Positions 49,686 through 62,730 of a stretch of DNA of 64,000 bases are shown here, piece after piece (positions within the stretch are counted from its first letter, which is position 1; each line of letters starts with the position of its first letter). The translations under genes and the position numbers were made by a program. The stretch spans positions 198,311-262,310 of the forward strand of contig VWYX01000341.1 in assembly GCA_013396525.1 (NCBI GenBank), read 5' to 3'. The DNA is from Chaetorhynchus papuensis (taxonomy: Eukaryota > Chordata > Aves > Passeriformes > Rhipiduridae). The notes below the pieces were generated by a model. It was not told where the DNA came from, ran no database searches, and was given only the letters and a program-made list of their open reading frames with translations.

Positions 49686-50089
49686 GATTGTCCCCCTGTA
49701 CTGAGCACTGGTGAGGCCACACCTCAAATCCTCAGTGCTCTGTTTTGGCTCCCTCGCTGAAAGAAAGACATTGAGGTGCTGGAGCGTGTTGTAGTGAGGT
49801 GGGGATCAGCCTCCTCTCCCAGGTAACAAGGTGTGGGACAAGAGGGAACGGCCTCAGCTTGTGCCAGGGGAGGTTCAGTGGATATCAGGAAAATATTTCT
49901 TCATGGAAAGGGTTACCAAGCATTGAAAAGGGCTGCCCAGGGAAATGGTTGAGTCACCATCCCTCGAACTGTTCAAAGAGGGTGTGGATATGGCACTTAG
50001 GGCTGTGATTTAGTGGTGAAAATGGCAGTGCTCGTTAATGGTTGGACCGATGCTCTAAGAGATCTTTCCCAACCAATTCTATGATTGTC
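49686..50089 (+). mobile_element. CR1 LINE 3' fragment
   Basis: This 5'-truncated CR1 copy contains the typical GAGGCCACACCTCAA reverse-transcriptase tail, then GGGAACGGCCTCAGCTTGTG, GGGGAGGTTCAGTGGATATC and TTTCTTCATGGAAAGGGT. It ends with CCAACCAATTCTATGATTG, the standard CR1 3' terminus. The reading frame is broken by stops, so it is inactive. It lies in a SYN3 intron. Confidence 0.9.
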
Positions 50090-51392
50090 AAAATACCTCT
50101 TAATGACCCCTTCCACTGTGAATTACCATTTGCAGCCAAAGGGTGCTTTATACTTCAGCACCATGATGGGTGAGAGAGCTTTTTCCTGGTGTTGTTGGAG
50201 AAGGATGGACTCTCCTGCTCTCTTTTTAGAAGACTGACAGTCTTAGAAGACACTTTGCCCTTCATGCCAACAGAAAAGATCATCCCAGGACACTGAAGAT
50301 GACATCCTCACTTCAGGTTCTGGCTACCCTCCATTATTCAAGGAGACTTCATTCAGCTTTCAGATCCTTCCCAGTGATCAAGACATTTTGACTAAGTTCC
50401 CTTCCAAAGCCTTTCCTATCTGGCCTGACACAGAGAAGAAAAGTGAATAATTAAGCAACATGATACAGTAAGTTTTGCATTCCTGGCAATTAATGAAACC
50501 TTCAGGGAAGCTTCTGAGGCACAAGTCCAAGCCATAAGTGGCTGCAACTTTTACCCAAGTGCTAAAATCCCTCCAAATATGCAGTGCCTCAGGTGTCTGA
50601 CACCTAATAGAAAATGGCATTTACAAATAGGAACAAGTTCTTTTTGTGCTTTGCTTGGGTGTTAATGGCATCGTTATTACATTACTGAAAATTAATATGG
50701 AATTAATGGCATTTTCCCCTATCACGGTGTTAGATTTAACATCCTCTTTGATGTTTTAGTAAAGTGGAAAATTTGCTAAGACAAAAATGTCATTTCAGTC
50801 AAAACCTCATGTCATATTTTCCACAGAAAGAAATAAACCCTGCTGAAGTTATTCAAAGAAAGACCAAATGGCACTGCTTATATAAATAAGATAACACAGA
50901 GCTGGTTTTAGAGAAAAAAGAAAGCAACATAGAATAAAGAATAACCTCTCTTTACTAGGCTGGAGGAGAGAAGCAGGAGGTTTTTTTTTTGAACATTGTA
51001 ATAGAGAATGGCTGGGTAAAACACATGGGGTGTGTGGGAGATCAGTGCAGCAAAAGCAGCAGGAGCCAGGATTCACAGTTGCAGTAGGATCAATAGCACT
51101 GTAGGCAGATGAGGACACCCTGGAAGATGCTCTGATTTGCTTCTCAGCCACAGATCGATGCTCAACTAACCATTAATCATGTCACATACTCTCTGAACTG
51201 AGCTCTGGCAGTCTCAATAGTCTGCCATATATTTTACTTCTAAATTGATCAGCACTGACAAGGAAAACCATGTGGGCTCGGACAAAGCCTGAAAGCAGTA
51301 ACAACCACACCTGCCAACACCAGCTTGCCTTCAAAAGGCTCGTGATCCAAAGCTTTTACAGAAGGTGATCCAAATACTTTCCAATATCACAG

Positions 51393-51476
51393 AATAAAGT
51401 CATAGAGTAATTTAGGTTGGAGAGGATCTTTGGAAACCATCTGGCCCAACACCATGCTCATTGCAGGGCTAGCTTT
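51393..51476 (-). mobile_element. Short CR1 3'-end fragment
   Basis: About 85 bp match the end of CR1 in inverse orientation: CACAGAATAAAGTCATAGAG, then TAGGTTGGAGAGGATCTTTG and the CATCTGGCCCAACACCATG segment. Only the extreme 3' end is present. Confidence 0.8.
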
Positions 51477-52022
51477 GAACTGACATTAGGATGATTGCCA
51501 TTCCCTGGAAGAAGCCTTAGTAAAAACCTGTGTGGAAAGGAGACAAGTTATGGCACAATTGATAAAAAAAATAGCTGATCAAGACTGAAACAATATACAA
51601 AAGTTTTTAATAATTCTCATATTTAATCTTGGATTAACTAATTATCGAGTGCTCTAGACCCTGGCATCTCATTCCTTGTTGGAAAGAATTACTGTAAATG
51701 CGAATAAAGGGTCAGGGAGTAGTTTAGTATCTGAGATGCTCCCCACCCTGGCCTGCTCAGAGTGACTTTTGCTTTCTGGCAGCTGTCTGCCTGCCAAATG
51801 TTTTCCCAATAGCTGTCAGCATCCTGCCCGCACGTCGGCTGGGCGCCAGCTGCCGGGGAGGTGAAGGGGGACATTATTCATCTGGGACATCAGCAAACCC
51901 CACAGGGAGAAGCAGGCCTCCAAGCAGCTGTTCAGCAGCAGGAGCTGAGGTGGAAGTAACTGAGAATAAATACATAAATAATCACACCCCACTGTCTCTT
52001 CTCTTTTTTCTCTTCCTGCTCC

Positions 52023-52042
52023 AAAAAAAAAAAAAAAAAAAA
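52023..52042. repeat. Poly(A) run
   Basis: Twenty consecutive A residues in a SYN3 intron, after a CT-rich stretch. No target-site duplication or parent element is evident. Confidence 0.9.
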
Positions 52043-53727
52043 GAGGATAGGGACAGACAGGTGAAGATGGGGGAGATATTAGTGAGAAACAATGTTAGAT
52101 CATCCCCCATATGGGAATAATTTCTCAGTTTATAAATGTTTACTAGAGGTGTTAAATTGCTTCATATGTAACTGCAGCTTGCCAGGGTGTACCCTGTTAG
52201 ACACCTCGCCCCAGCTCATTGTCTCTGCAGGGTATTTCAGTGAGGAAAGTGGTCATTTGGCACATTGGTCTCTTGCCTAAAATGAATTTTCAAGAGTTTA
52301 CAGGCTGCTACACACACTTCTCCATTACATTTATGGATTGCCATGCCATCAGTAGAAAAAAATACTACCCAAATGTTTCTCAGTGTTAAATACATAGCAC
52401 ATATTGTACTCCACCATGTGGCACTTTCTGTGAAACCTGGGAGAACCATGAGCTCAACATATTTTTCCATCTGGCTGCTAGAAACCCAAACTTGCCCAAT
52501 CAGTTTCTGCCATTTTTTTTCTCCTATCTGCAACCTCACAGGAAATTGCAGAAATTTGGTTTGGAAGCAGCAGAATAACCAACCAGCCAACAAAAACAAC
52601 ATCACCCCAACCCCCCAAACAACAACAATAACTAGAAGAAGACACTCAAAAAAAGACCCTAATTAGGTGAAGAGTTGAATTTAAAAAGACAGGGATTAGA
52701 CAGAGGCTGCAGTTTGCCTTTGGCACAACCCTCCTGGAACATGAGAAGCTGCAAAGTGACCCACTGCCTACCAATACTTCCTACATCAGTGTCCAGGGAC
52801 AGTAGCTACTCCCAGGGCCTTCCTGGACATTCTCTCTGTAGAAGAACTGCAAGAAACCACCAACCCTTGTGAACAAATAGTCCTGCAGAGACAAGAAAAC
52901 ATCCTTCTAGCAACGTGCAACTACTGTGTGGTGAGAAAGCACGGCCTCTGTGGGTTAGAAAACCTCCATGCCCCTTTCAAGCAGCTGCTTGTCAATGGAC
53001 CTTTGGGGTGAGTGAACCTACTGGGATGGGAAAAGATGCAGTGGGCAGAGGACAGTGTCCTCATCAGGCTTTAAAGAGTCTTGCATCTTGGAGCAGGCAG
53101 ATCTTTTTTAGTCAGACTACACATCTCCTGGAGTCTGCAAGCTCTGAATAGCAGGGAAACACCTGTGGGCTGGCCAGCTTGTTCCCTACTTCTGTGTGAA
53201 AGGATTTGCTTCCTCATGCTGTAAACCATACTGCAGCTTGCAGTGTAAAAATACGCCTCAGGAAAAAAGCGCTTTCAGGGATTTTTGGGATGGTGATTCA
53301 ACAGGTTGCTGTCCTGTTGTCACCAGAACATTGTAGAAGCACTGAATCAGCTGGAAGCAACGGGAATGTCAGTGTTACAGGAATGGATGGGCTGGTGTAG
53401 ACAAACTGGAGAATTCACTGACCCCAGCATGGCTGTGAGTAGCAAGGGCACATCATCCAGGGTGGGCAGGGGGAGACACACACCTTACACACACAGGCCA
53501 AATTCAGGCAAGGCCTGTAGGACCAAACATCATTCCATGGCACAGATCCTTCCCCACAGCAAGGCTTTGTCCTTGGTGCTGTTCTTCTTTCCTCTGCTGT
53601 CATTTTGGACACACCTCTACACTTGCCAGGGCCATTTCTCCATGCAGGGTCCTCCCCACCTCAGACCCTGGGCATCCCCCGGTCCATCAGCTGCTGTCTG
53701 TCCTGTGGGGTTGCACTGAGCCTGCAC

Positions 53728-53773
53728 ACCACAATCTAAGTGCTATGGCCACCACAATCTAAGTGCTATGGCC
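53728..53773. repeat. 23-bp perfect tandem duplication
   Basis: Two identical 23-bp units (53728-53750 and 53751-53773), each starting ACCACAATCTAAG and ending TGCTATGGCC, with no mismatches. Confidence 0.95.
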
Positions 53774-56700
53774 ACCACTCTGACAGCTCTCATGCAAACA
53801 GGAAAATGTGCTTTCTCTCCTGGATGATCGGCCCCAATGGCAAAAGAGGCAGCTCTACAGGGAGACAGGAGATGAGAGCAGTCTGGTGCATGATTAATTT
53901 ATATCCTTAAAAGTCTGAAATGCTCCCAAAGACACTAGTATTCCCTAGGTAAAAGAGCTGTCCAGATTTTCAACATATCCCTACCTTATTCCCATATCTA
54001 CTGGAATTAATAACTGAAGTCTTGTGAAACCCAGCAGTCAAGCATAGAACTGAATTTAATCTAATACAGAACCTGAGATCATGGTTTGGGAGTCTAAATG
54101 CTGCTCTCGGAAGCAGACGCAGCCCAGATTTTCATTTCTACTTAAACACTTTCATAACATCCTGAAAGCATGAATGCACCTCAGAGTGGGTGCAGTGCCA
54201 ACACTGACAGCCTCTTTACACTGCCAAAATACTGATATGAAGGGCCCTTCAGAGAAATGTGAAAATAAAAATCCCATTCCTCACATCTAACCCCAGTAAA
54301 AGTGACAAAGTCCAAGAGCTTTCTAGAGTAAATTAGACTGCAGATGGTTCACTGTGTCTCCTTCTGTTTTTGTGTGTAGACCTGTCCAAAGGGAAGCTGT
54401 GTGTGCACTGGGAGGAGGATGAAGAATCCACCCAAGTGTTTTAAACGTAGGCATAAACCCACACTTGTTTTTACACACTTTTTGGTACTCCAGCTACTGC
54501 ACCCAGAAATGATTCCACTTCCATGCTGTAAGAGCTGCTGTGCCTAAGCTGGTGAGGGATCCTTTGGGATGAAGAAATTCTACCTCCTGCTTCCCATATT
54601 TAACTTTTCAAGGGGAAAGTCTGCTGCCAATTTTGCCCAAATAAGTGCAGGGGTAACAAGGACCAATGTGTGGGACATTCTCCACACATCCAGACCTCCA
54701 GCCCTGGCTGAGCCCAACATTGTTCCTGCAGTGGCAAGGGTCACAGGGCACCAACACAGGAAAGTGCTTGCTAGAGACTGCACCAGACACTTCATGGCCA
54801 GCTCTCTGTCGGAAGGAAATGTGCTGAATAGGCTGGTGGAGCCTTCACAACCCATGGTGGAACTGGCACAGAAAACACAGATGCAGTTTTTTAGATTTGT
54901 TAGATGATAGCCTCTGTCTCCAGTAGCACATTTTGCTGACTCTATCTCAAATCCTCCACCCCCTCCTACAGATGTGCAGAACTTAGTAGCTAAAAAAGAG
55001 AAGTTGGAGACCCAGAACACTGTTACTGTAAAATTAAATTCTTGGAGTCACGCTTGTTTTAAAAATCAGGCAAGCAAAGTAGTGCCTGGCTTCAGTTAGA
55101 TTGTTTGGTAACTTAATTGTAGCTACTTATTTCAAGATATACAGGCTAAGAGTCATGTAGATGTCCATGTCTTTGCTTTCTGTAATTGCCAATAATATTT
55201 CTAAGGCATCTATTTTTTTTGTTTAATTTTCCTGAGGCAAGTGGTAAATGGAAGGCTTTAAGGACTGTTATACCTTTTTCTTAGGGGATTTATCTTCCAG
55301 GTAAAAGAACCACAATTTTTTCCTGGTGCAGTTCAAATCGGTTGACACAGGGTCTGAAAGAATGCCTTAACTCCAAGGTGTCAGAAAGGATCAAGTGATC
55401 AGCAGAAAAAGACTTTGGTTTAAACTTTGCTTTACATGGGCAATATGTTATTTACAGTTTAAAGAAAGAACAAGGAGACCTGCTCCAAAATGGCAGAATT
55501 TAATAGGCTAATAAATTGTTAGATATCTTATCAGTAAGTAAGTACAGCCCAGTGGTTGCTGAATGTGAATACAAATAGGAACATTAATTTTTGCTCTTAA
55601 AAAATTTACTATTTTGGTGATACAAATCTACTCGTCTGTAGTATATTCACTGTTTTATCACTACACTGCTACATTCTATTGGTCTCTCTTTGAAGAGGAA
55701 TGTGAAGCAGGCAGGGCTCCTGCAGGGGGACATCCCAAATGTGCTTGTTAGCAAGATGGTGTTGTATTTACCTTCCTATAAATTGTCAGTGGGATTTCCA
55801 TGACTCTGGGTATTCAAAAAACATGATGAGTACTATATTTCACCATCTAGAAGCACTCTGATTTTGGAATGAATATTTTGCTTAATAATTAACAGAGGCC
55901 TAATAAGGGATGGAAAAAAGATGGCAGCAGCAGCAGTGTTGGTACACATGTGAGTTGAAGGGGTCTCCCTGTGGCTGGGCACTCTGCAGGGTGTCTGTGG
56001 CCAGGCAGGACATGGCTGTGGGCAGAATGGTGGGATTTGAAGGGTGTGGGAAGCAGCTGCACCCATGTGGATGGGTTGAGGTGCCTCTACACAGCTCAGT
56101 TCCACAATTAGCTTTCTTAAGTGAAGAAGAATTTTAATTTCTATACCTTCTAGAGTATTGCTAGGAGTGGCTGTGGAAGCTGGGTAACCTGAGTTCTTAA
56201 ACTCACTGAGCTGGGCACAACAGGGGCACATCAGCACAGGCTGTAAACGAATATTTGCTGCTTGCAAGGATTCTGGCCTGTAGCATGTGCTATATAAATT
56301 GCATATCCAGACAACTGTGTATTTACCAAATCCACTTCCCACAATGTAAATGTGTCCTTAAACATGCAGGCATGAAAACAAAAAACCCTGAGCTAATGGC
56401 ATTCAAAACCCCACGTATTTCATATATAAATATCCAAGCAAAAATGCTAGCTGGAATACCTGTGTATTCCCTGCGAGCAGAAACATGAACACCATGCCCC
56501 AGACAGTTGTGTGAAATAAATTTTGTCTTCAGTTTCAGCTTAATAGCTCAAGATCTTTCTGCCAGATGTATGAATGGCTTCGGGAGGAAAGACACAGGAA
56601 GGAAAATGAAGATGTGATCAACCTAGGAAATGGTTCTTGGGAAGCCTTCCAGCATCATGAGCAAGCGAACACAGGAGTGCATTAGCACGGCACACTGTCT

Positions 56701-57683
56701 GGTGAATGCTCCAGCGGCTGCTTCATGGGACATAATGCTTTGTTTCACTCAGAAACAGACATTTGTGGCACAGGAGAAAGCAAATGCATGTAGCAGACAC
56801 AACTTTAAAGGTTTTTAGCAGAGGCTCGTGAAATTTTACCAAAGAACAAATGGAGACTTGTGAATGTACTAAGAGAGATGTCAAGACCTGAAATGAATTG
56901 ATGGACCACAGTCATAGCTAATTGACAGTGACAAGTTTTGCTTTGTACTGTTTGGACTGGACATGACATCTTGAGAAATTAAACTGAGGCCAGCATGCTC
57001 AAAATCACAGTTTTTCAGTTGTTCTAATAATCCCTTTCAAATATATCACTGCATGCTACATTATGTGTCCCTATCTCTAATTTTGAACTAGTTGCAAACA
57101 GACAAAAGCATTGATTAAATGTGCCAGCAGTATTAAAGATGCTGAATACACCAAAAAGTGCAAAGGAATTGTACACAAAGAAGCAGGGCGGCTAGAAAAA
57201 ATATTTTGGAGCATCAGTGAGATTTCAAACACAAAGAAAAGCTGTTGTATCAGGGATGAAATGCAGAGTTGTAGTGAGAGGAAATCATAAAGGTGAGGGC
57301 TTGGGGATAGTAGGGTGGAAGGTGATATTGGTGCTGTGTAAACAGGGGCATCATACACACCTGTGACAACGTACACTGCTCTTCACATAGAACTTGTAAA
57401 AATGCATCTCACATTAGCTCCAAATTTCTGACACTCTGGTGCTTGAAAGGGCGGGAGCTATGCTTTTGGGAAGTGAATTGGATGCATGACTGGAGAAGAA
57501 TTGCTCAGGAAAAATCTGCTTGCAATGACTGCAATTAAAAAGCAGTGCTAGTAGGACAGAAATCCCCATCAAGCAGGGATGGGTATTACCTCTGAGATGT
57601 ACCAAAGGGCAAGGCCAGAGCACTGGGAATCTCTCACAAAAAAAGAAGTGGTATTTCAGGAGCAAATCAGGCTGCAAGCATCA

Positions 57684-58370
57684 GGATCACAGAATAGTTT
57701 GTATTGGAAAGGACCTTAAAGGTCACTGAGTTCCAACCCCGTTGTCATGAGCAGGGACACCTCACACTAGACCAGGTTGCTCAAAGCCCCATCCAATGCT
57801 GAACACTGCCAAGCATGGGGCATCCACACCTTCTCTGGGCAACCTGTGCCCATGCCTCACCACCCTTACAATAAAGGAAAAAATCTACCCTCATTCAGTT
57901 TAAAGCCATTCCCCCTTGTCCTGTCACTACATGGCCTTGCAAAACTCTGTTGTAGCTCCCTTTAGGTTCTTGAAGGTCCTAAAGGGTCTCCCTGGAGCCT
58001 TCTCATCTCTAGGCTGAACAACCCCAACTCTCACAGGAGAGGGGCTTCAGCCCCCTGATGATTATCATGGCCCTCCTCTGGACTTGCTCTAACAGATCCA
58101 TGTCCTTCTTACACTGAATGCCCCAGGGCTGGATGCAGTGCTCCAGGTGGGCTCTCACCAGAGCAGAGCAGAGGGACAGAATCCCTTCCCTTGCCCTGCT
58201 GGCCACGCTGCTGTGGATGCAGCCCAGGACGTGGTTGGCTTTCAGTGCTGTGAGAGCATACTGCTGGCGTATGTCAAGCCTCTTGTCCCCCAGCATCCCC
58301 AAGTCCTTCTCCTCAGGGCTGCTCTTGGTCTGGTCACCTGGGCTTAGGGCTATACAAGGGTAGTCCACTG
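57684..58370 (-). mobile_element. CR1 LINE with ORF2 tail and 3' UTR
   Basis: The element lies on the - strand and is truncated at its 5' end. From about 58368 down to 58009 an open frame of 119 codons carries the C-terminal end of CR1 ORF2 (the segment after the reverse transcriptase domain). It includes SSPEEKDLGMLGDKRLDIRQ, RAREGILSLCSALVRAHLEH and KKDMDLLEQVQRRAMIIIRG. The 3' UTR follows down to the terminal CTGTGATCC near 57690. The fragment cannot be autonomous. It ends about 390 bp from the SYN3 exon at 58762. Confidence 0.92.
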
Positions 58371-58761
58371 GGATCAGGGCCTAAGTCAGGTAGGCTAATG
58401 AATTAGAGCCACTGTTTAAAATGAAGGTGAGTTGACAGAGAAGCAAGAAAAATCAAGGGAGAAGAAGATCTGTTGTCCCTTTTATTGGGAGTCTGGAGGC
58501 TAAAAAGAACCTGAGAAGGAGGCATTTGCTGTTGCACTAAGAGTCTAGACTGGAAACAATGACTGCATGGCGTAGTGTGCACCTGAGACCTGATACAAAC
58601 CCACCAGAGCCAGGCCAGCCTTTTCACCACTTCTGAGAATCCTTGAAGCCCACACGACTGTGCTGCCCTGACTCAGATACTTGTCACCCCCTGAGGCCAA
58701 CCTGCTTGCCCCAATATCAATCCAGACAGCCCAGTTTTCAAGACCAGCTGGTGCTCCTCAC

Positions 58762-58853
58762 CTGACCACCTTGGTGCCGTTCCTCATGACCTGCATGTCC
58801 ACCATGCAGCCACCCATGACGTAAGCAGCCAGGTTCAACTCGGAGAACTCAGC
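58762..58853 (-). CDS. SYN3: SYN3 C-domain exon, AEFSELNL segment
   Basis: This 92-nt exon on the - strand encodes 30 codons plus two bases. It reads from AEFSELNLAAYV through MVDMQVMRNGTKVV, the start of the synapsin C domain just after the A/B linker. The acceptor is a CTCCAG directly before the GCT alanine codon (phase 0). The donor is GTGAGG after an AG pair that begins an arginine codon completed by the next exon. The segment matches the family motif QAEFS-LNL...VDM-V-RNG-KVV. The cysteine in GGCMVDM fits my memory of SYN3 better than SYN1. The exon is too short to appear as a long open frame, so it was found by reading the translation directly. The preceding exon is not in the window. 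Confidence 0.93.
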
Positions 58854-59143
58854 CTGGAGTGGAGCAAAAGGACAAAGTGTTACTCAGGGGCAGCAGAGAC
58901 ACAAGCACATGGACACAGACACAGAGTTTTCTTCGTCTGGAATGTGCCTTTCCTTCTTTTTTTTTAATTTTTTTTTTTTCTGTGAGGCAACTGGAGATCT
59001 AATTATAGCTGGTTTGCCCTGAGAGACTGCAGAAGTATTTATGGCTCCCACACTCAAGGTGTAAAAGTACACAGGATGAGCCTTGTTGCAGTAATGAGTA
59101 CTGAAGGAATTAAGAACAAGCAAGCTGAAAAATGTGCACAGGA

Positions 59144-59175
<32 letters not shown>

Positions 59176-59213
59176 TAACTATAACAATAACAACAACAAC
59201 AATAATAATAATA
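59144..59213. repeat. (AAT)n/(AAC)n compound microsatellite
   Basis: About 70 bp of AAT units interrupted by AAC and ACT units. It lies about 290 bp upstream of a SYN3 exon acceptor in the SYN3 direction. Confidence 0.95.
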
Positions 59214-60497
59214 GGTAAGGTCACTCGAATTCAAATTCCAAGTTTCCACTTGGAGACATCCATTTAGAACTTTGTCTGAGTTGGCTGCTGTGCCACTGGC
59301 CAGCTATAAACCTAATACAAAAGATTTAAACCTTTTTAAACCTCATTACGTTGCAGGAAGGTGATAAGCAGAGGTCACCTGATGTGATTTTCTTATTAAG
59401 GTTTTTACTATTGAAGAGTTAGCAAAGCTGGGTAGGTTATTAACACAGCTGCTCAATCATTAGAACACTTTGTATTTTAAAAGAGGTGCCACTTACAAGG
59501 CTGGAAAGGTTGGCAAGGGATGTTTCAGCTGTGGGGAGCAAAAGGCACAGGGGTGATTGTGACTGCAGATGATGCCAGTGAAGGTTAGGACCCAAATCAG
59601 AGTGACTAGCTGGGTGAGAGGTGTGATAACCCTGACTGGAGTGCCAGCAAGGCTTGGTGGTCTCAGGCCACTCTCAGTAGGAGGATGGCAAGATTACCTG
59701 ATCAGAGTTTGTCTTGGGCTTCAAATCCTAACCCTGGTCTTGATGAGCACATGAGTAATACTTGAACTAGAATATCTTGGTGTGCCATGCAGGTTCTCCC
59801 TTTCTAACATGATGTAAATGTATGTGTACAGATTCAAAATCTGATATTAAATTAGTGCCTGTGATATAAATATAAATAAACAGGTTTAGTTTTTTTGAGA
59901 CAGAAGATACAGCCTTCTCCCTTTGAGCAGCTTTTTCCCCCTTCCTTTTTCAGGCATTTTTTCTGACTTAGTATGATGAAGACTGGGCAGCAGTAAAATC
60001 ATCTTCTAACCAGTAGCTATCTAATACCAGAACACTCAGATGGTGCTGCTAACACTTATGATTTTATTGAGATCCTTGTACTGTTTAATGCTCTTCTGCT
60101 ACTTCTATTAGCTGGAACCAAAAGATAGTGCCAGGAACAACTTTTCTACCTTAAAAAAAAGGCAAAAAAAAGGACAGAAAAAAAAAAAGAAAAAGCGTGT
60201 TTTGTCCTCATGAACTCATGGAAAAAACTTGCCAATGGAGAACTGGTGCACCTGTAAAGGCTCAAAGGCCAGACGACAAATGAAAAAATCATTTCCAACT
60301 TTCTTTTTTTAAAACCCACGTAATTTTAAAGCAATGGCCATGGACTGGTGACCCGATGATGTAATGAGATTTCACGTCTGTGGCCCTGCGTAAACTTTTT
60401 AAAGCAACACCCTTACATGATCTTACATCATTGTAACTCCTAATTACAATGAGAAGAGGGGGAAAATTCCTGTTGCCAAGAAATAAATCCTACTTCA

Positions 60498-60528
60498 AAC
60501 ACAAACACACACACACAGACAGACACAC
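60498..60528. repeat. CA-rich microsatellite
   Basis: A degenerate CA/ACAG tract of about 30 bp in a SYN3 intron. Confidence 0.8.
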
Positions 60529-62292
60529 TCGCAGGGAGGGATTTGCAGTGGTTCAGGTGACTGCCTGGGTTTTACTCGTGAGAGATTGCACTGTGCTGCC
60601 TTGGCCACAGCCACGCTTCTTCAGTGACCCTATCAGATCAGAGATAAGAAAGCATGCACCCCTAAAAGGCATCTGCCTTTTATACATATAAAAAATCTCA
60701 GGAGATCTAGGGAGAGAGGAGTCCACCTTGGGCAAATTCAGTAGGATCAGGTACTTTGGGCACCATCAGTGATCTCCCCACTGGGTCAAGGCATGCTTGC
60801 TGGTTTACACATTAGCTCCAGAGGCTGTGTGGACTGGGGAGATGAAAGGATGTTTTTCCCAACTCTGTGTCTCCATGTGCCTCAGAGATGTCCCAGTCTG
60901 AAAGCAGTGTGTTGTTGAGCTGGACCTCCAGCTTCTGCTGCTGAGGAATGCACCATCTGATGCGAACACCAGCGCAAGAAAGGGAAGATTTAGGTCTGTG
61001 TTTTCATGGTTTTTATGCTTTTCTTCCATATATTTTTTTTCCATAATGGTTTGTAGTAAAGAGCTTAACACTCCTCTTTGCTGGGGGTGAAAATGGACAG
61101 TCTTCATTCGATGAGGGGCACTTACAGTCTGACTAAGTTGGTGTGACAGGCGTTTCCCTGAGGCAGTCAGGCCAAACAAAGCTGTGCTCAGACACCTGAC
61201 CTGAGAACCCCCCGAGCTGGTGAGTACTTCATGCCAAGCTGCCAGGACCAATTTCAGGCCCTGCTAATGTCAAGAGGCAGAAGAAAAGGAAAAATCCCCT
61301 TTGGCAACCATTGTCCAGGGAACCCTGGCAAAGAGAGACAAGAGTAGAGAGGGACTGGGGGATTCAGCTATCTCACCCCCAAAACATCCAGATCTACAAT
61401 GAGAGCTGAGGGACAATCCTGACCTTTTCCTGGCATTCACTTCTGCTTTAACAGACAAAGGTAAGGAATGCTGCTGCTTTCATGTAGCTGCTTTGTCCCA
61501 TCCAACAGGCCGCTGCTAGCTGGCGCTTGGAAGAAGGCTAAAACCTTCAGTCAGCAGAAATTGTTTCCTGTTGATTTTCCAGTGCTCCCTGTATTTTTAA
61601 CTTTGTGGGTTTTGTAGCCTGATGACTTCCCTTGGCTGGGATTTCAACTCTGAGATCATCTCCAGGCTGAGTTTACCTTGCAGACAAAGAGGTCTTTGAA
61701 AGCAGCCCGTGCAGATAGAGTGACAGGTAACTATGCATAAAACAGGAGAGCCCAGCTCCCTGTGGCCTTGCAGAGCCAATTGCATTAGGAATCATGGAAC
61801 AGAAGAAGGCACTGCATCAGCCTGGTGGTGTTCTATACTTGCTTTGCAACAGTGCCAGTGGCTGCAAAAACATGCAGGGCAAAAGCAAACCATGTGTGAC
61901 AAACGTGACACAATTTGTCTCGAAGAATAACGTAACACAGACTGTGGGAGCAGAAGTATTTCATACCTCTCTGAGGCTCAGATATGAGATGATGCCCACA
62001 GCTACTTTGTTCACAGTTTTGTCAAAAATGCCTACTTCAGGTATTAACGGTCAGAGAACTCTCCAGATTATTTGGACTAAACCTTAAGGTACTCTCAGTT
62101 TCCATCAGTGTTCTCTGTGTGCTGGAGATCTTTTTGGTGAGCTATTTTAGAGTGTCTGTTACTGTTTCCTGATATTAAAACAAGGAAGATTTTGTCATTT
62201 AAAATCATGCAATAGCAGAAATGCCTGGCTTGGTAGCTATGCCTGTTAGTGATTTAAGGGAAACACGTGTTCGAGGTGTATTTTAAGCATTT

Positions 62293-62730
62293 TCACAGAA
62301 TGACAGAAAGTTGTGTTGGAAGGACTTCAGGACATCACATAGTCTTCCCCTCTTTCCTAAGGCATGACCAGCTCTGCCTCTGCCATTTTGTGCAGATACT
62401 ACATAACCTCTTCTGTCTTCCACAGATGAGGAGCCTCCTCAGGCAGTCTGTACCTTAATAACCACAGAAAATTTTCCCAATGCCCAACCTAAATCTCTCC
62501 CCTTACCTTTTAAGACAGCAATTATTTTGTGTCCATTACGTCTTCCTACAGAACCTGAAGGCTTATTCCTCAAAGACTTGACCATCCTTCTTCCTTTTTT
62601 TTTTTCCTGGACAAAACTAGCCCCATTCTTGTAAGATTTTCTTGTAGATGATGTTTTTCAGTGAATTGATCAGAGTTGTGGCTGTCACCGGGATTCTCTC
62701 TGGCAGGTCCACAACTCCCTTCGTTTGCAA
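62293..62730 (-). mobile_element. Old CR1 relic
   Basis: Diverged but recognisable CR1 3' sequence in inverse orientation: AGAATGACAGAAAGTTGTGT, TTGGAAGGACTTCAGGACAT, GCCCAACCTAAATCTCTCC, then diverged sequence resembling the end of ORF2. A poly(T) run near 62598 interrupts it. It looks older than the copy at 57.7-58.4 kb. Confidence 0.65.

Larger units (their letters stand above)
47096..58761 (-). other. SYN3: SYN3 intron between the 58.8-kb and 47.0-kb exons
   Basis: This 11.7-kb intron is bounded by GTGAGG and CTTCCAG in the SYN3 sense. It holds three CR1 pieces (49686-50089, 51393-51476 and 57684-58370), a poly(A) run at 52023-52042, a 23-bp tandem duplication at 53728-53773 and a CpG-dense block at 47402-47724. 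I see no further exon, tRNA or other gene. The longest frame, at 58009-58368 on the - strand, is the 3' end of a CR1 reading frame. Confidence 0.85.

Noticed and set aside
58009..58368. A 119-codon - strand frame as a possible host gene
   Set aside because: Its sequence is the C-terminal end of CR1 ORF2 and it is followed by the CR1 3' UTR.
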